Assembly: GCA_903928045.1 (NCBI GenBank) | Contig: CAIYPH010000729.1 | Location: forward strand, 1 to 7,545 | Direction: 5' to 3' | Source: an uncultured Rhodospirillales bacterium | GTDB lineage: Bacteria; Pseudomonadota; Alphaproteobacteria; Acetobacterales; Acetobacteraceae | DNA length: 7,545 nt | Shown: positions 6,623-7,545 of the stretch, piece after piece | Layout: every line of letters begins with the position of its first letter | Numbering within the stretch: the first letter of the stretch is position 1 | Position numbers and translations under genes: made by a program | The notes under the pieces: model-generated | What the model saw: only the letters and a program-made list of their open reading frames with translations | Database searches by the model: none | What the model was told of the DNA's origin: nothing

Positions 6623-7462
6623 ATGAGCGATATCATATCGGTGATCGATGACGGCCACGTCCGCACCATCACGCTGAACCGCCCGGAGAAGAAGAACGCC
6701 CTCAGCGGCGAGCTCTCCTGGGGCATCGTTGAAGCGATCGACGAAGCCGCGAAAGACGACAACGTCTGGGTCGTCGCGCTCACCGGCAGCGGCGACAGTT
6801 TCTGCGCCGGGCTCGATCTCACTCCCGGCCCCCGCTACACCCCGCTCTCGCCGATGGCCGCCCAGCTCGACGATGTCGGCTGGGTCGGCCAGATCGTGCT
6901 CGCCATCCGCAAGCGCTGCGACAAGCCGGTGATCGCCGGGGTGAACGGCGTCGCCGTCGGCGCCGGGCTCGGCCTCGCCATGGCCGCCGATGCCCGCATT
7001 GTCGGCCGCTCGGCCCGGCTGATGGCCGGCTATACCCGCATCGGCGGCTCGCCGGATGCCGGGCTCACCATCACGCTGCCGCAGGTGATGGGCTACGAGA
7101 AAGCCATCCGCTTCATGATGGAAAACCGCACCGTGATGGGCGAGGAAGCGGTGGCGATCGGCATGGCCGGCGAAATGGTCGAGGACGACCAGGTGAAAAC
7201 CCGCCTCGCCGCCTACTGCCAGGAACTCTGCGCCTGGTCGCCGATCACGCTGCGGCTCCTGAAGCGCGGCATGGTCTCGGCGATGGCCGGCACCGACATG
7301 GAGCTGCAATTGCGCTACGAAGTCGCCAACATCCACCGCGCGTTTTCCAGCGAGGACGGCAAGGAGGCGCGGGCGGCGTTTCTGCAGAAGCGCAAGCCGG
7401 TGTTTAAGTGTCCGTCCGGAAGGTTTTCGAATCATTTGAATTCTCTTGCCCGGCTCGATTGA
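6623..7462 (+). CDS. Enoyl-CoA hydratase/isomerase (crotonase) family protein with altered C-terminus
   Basis: A 279-residue crotonase-fold protein acting on an acyl-CoA thioester. The N-terminal VRTITLNRPEKKNALS, the oxyanion-hole segments FCAGLDL (residues 60-66) and GVAVGAGLGLAMAADARI (about 109-126), and the C-terminal FLQKRKPVFK are all typical. Aligned by eye with mitochondrial enoyl-CoA hydratase, the two catalytic glutamates (Glu144 and Glu164 there) are replaced by Gly117 and Tyr137. An aspartate is present in GGSPDAG (Asp145), the place used by PaaG-type isomerases. An isomerase-like or other crotonase reaction is therefore more likely than plain hydration; this is inference. Residues 263-279, after the usual VFK ending, use AT-rich and rare codons unlike the rest. 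They seem to be encoded by the left end of an insertion sequence that replaced the native stop. The core domain is intact, so it may still work. Confidence 0.9.
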   Translation: MSDIISVIDDGHVRTITLNRPEKKNALSGELSWGIVEAIDEAAKDDNVWVVALTGSGDSFCAGLDLTPGPRYTPLSPMAAQLDDVGWVGQIVLAIRKRCDKPVIAGVNGVAVGAGLGLAMAADARIVGRSARLMAGYTRIGGSPDAGLTITLPQVMGYEKAIRFMMENRTVMGEEAVAIGMAGEMVEDDQVKTRLAAYCQELCAWSPITLRLLKRGMVSAMAGTDMELQLRYEVANIHRAFSSEDGKEARAAFLQKRKPVFKCPSGRFSNHLNSLARLD

Positions 7463-7545
7463 TGTGTGAGTCGATGCCTCGCACCTAACAGCGAGACCTG
7501 CCATGTGGACACCCGAAACCCGCGCCCGTCACGACCGCAGCAATC
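7406..7545 (+). mobile_element. Probable IS5-family insertion sequence, left end only
   Basis: Composition and codon use change sharply at about 7406-7412, exactly where a crotonase gene would normally end. Around 95 bp later a transposase-like start follows. This fits the left terminus and leader of an IS element inserted in the last codons of the crotonase gene. The exact left boundary, terminal inverted repeat and target duplication cannot be settled because the right end lies outside the window. Confidence 0.55.
7503..7545 (+). CDS. IS5-type transposase, N-terminal fragment
   Basis: The frame from ATG at 7503 reads MWTPETRARHDRSN and runs off the right edge. The MWTP-x-TR-x-xH-x-R pattern matches, from memory, the N-termini of many IS5-family (IS427-like) transposases of Alphaproteobacteria, which continue with a conserved LTDAEW motif not visible here. 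Only 14 residues are available, so the call rests on this short pattern and on the change in composition just upstream. A short inverted repeat, CTCGC-(8 nt)-GCGAG (7478-7495), sits just before the start. No strong ribosome binding site is visible. Confidence 0.6.
   Translation, partial: MWTPETRARHDRSN

Noticed and set aside
6533..7504. Minus-strand open frame opposite the crotonase gene
   Set aside because: No domain is recognisable, and the plus strand carries a clear crotonase with a good ribosome binding site.
1..7545. CRISPR array, tRNA or rRNA genes
   Set aside because: No regularly spaced repeats, tRNA-like cloverleaf or rRNA sequence was seen on either strand by reading.

Overview
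The window is high-GC DNA with alphaproteobacterial-style gene content: a TRAP transporter, a Tat-type family 5 solute-binding protein, an amidase and a crotonase. The gene content, and an AT-rich hairpin repeat of a kind I associate with Acetobacteraceae (Roseomonas/Acidiphilium-like genomes), suggest that family. This is an inference; there is no rRNA or other marker gene in the window.

Layout. (1) Positions 2-1744, plus strand: the end of a TRAP small permease (DctQ-like), then a complete TRAP large permease (DctM-like). The matching periplasmic binding protein is not in view. (2) 1743-1806: copy 1 of a 64-bp hairpin repeat between converging genes. (3) 1806-3383, minus strand: a lone ABC-type family 5 solute-binding protein with a Tat-like signal and no permease or ATPase beside it. 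(4) 3384-3591: a 208-bp divergent intergenic region. (5) 3592-4788, plus strand: a gene for a secreted protein resembling the EXORDIUM/PHI-1-like family, broken by a single in-frame amber codon at 4057-4059; the frame is otherwise open on both sides. (6) 4795-4889: copy 2 of the hairpin repeat, followed by a second 10-bp inverted repeat. (7) 4908-6536, minus strand: an amidase-signature hydrolase. (8) 6623-7462, plus strand and divergent from the amidase: a crotonase-fold (enoyl-CoA hydratase/isomerase) protein whose last 17 residues look foreign. (9) About 7406-7545: the probable left end of an insertion sequence, with the first codons of an IS5-type transposase at 7503.

The genes do not form one pathway in an obvious way. 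Two uptake systems (TRAP for organic acids, ABC-type for peptide-like or other small solutes), an amidase and an acyl-CoA enzyme fit scavenging and catabolism of organic compounds. They are separate transcription units, mostly convergent or divergent. The three points most worth attention are the two hairpin repeats, whose stems differ by paired compensatory changes; the amber-interrupted secreted protein gene; and the crotonase gene whose stop codon appears to be supplied by an inserted IS element.
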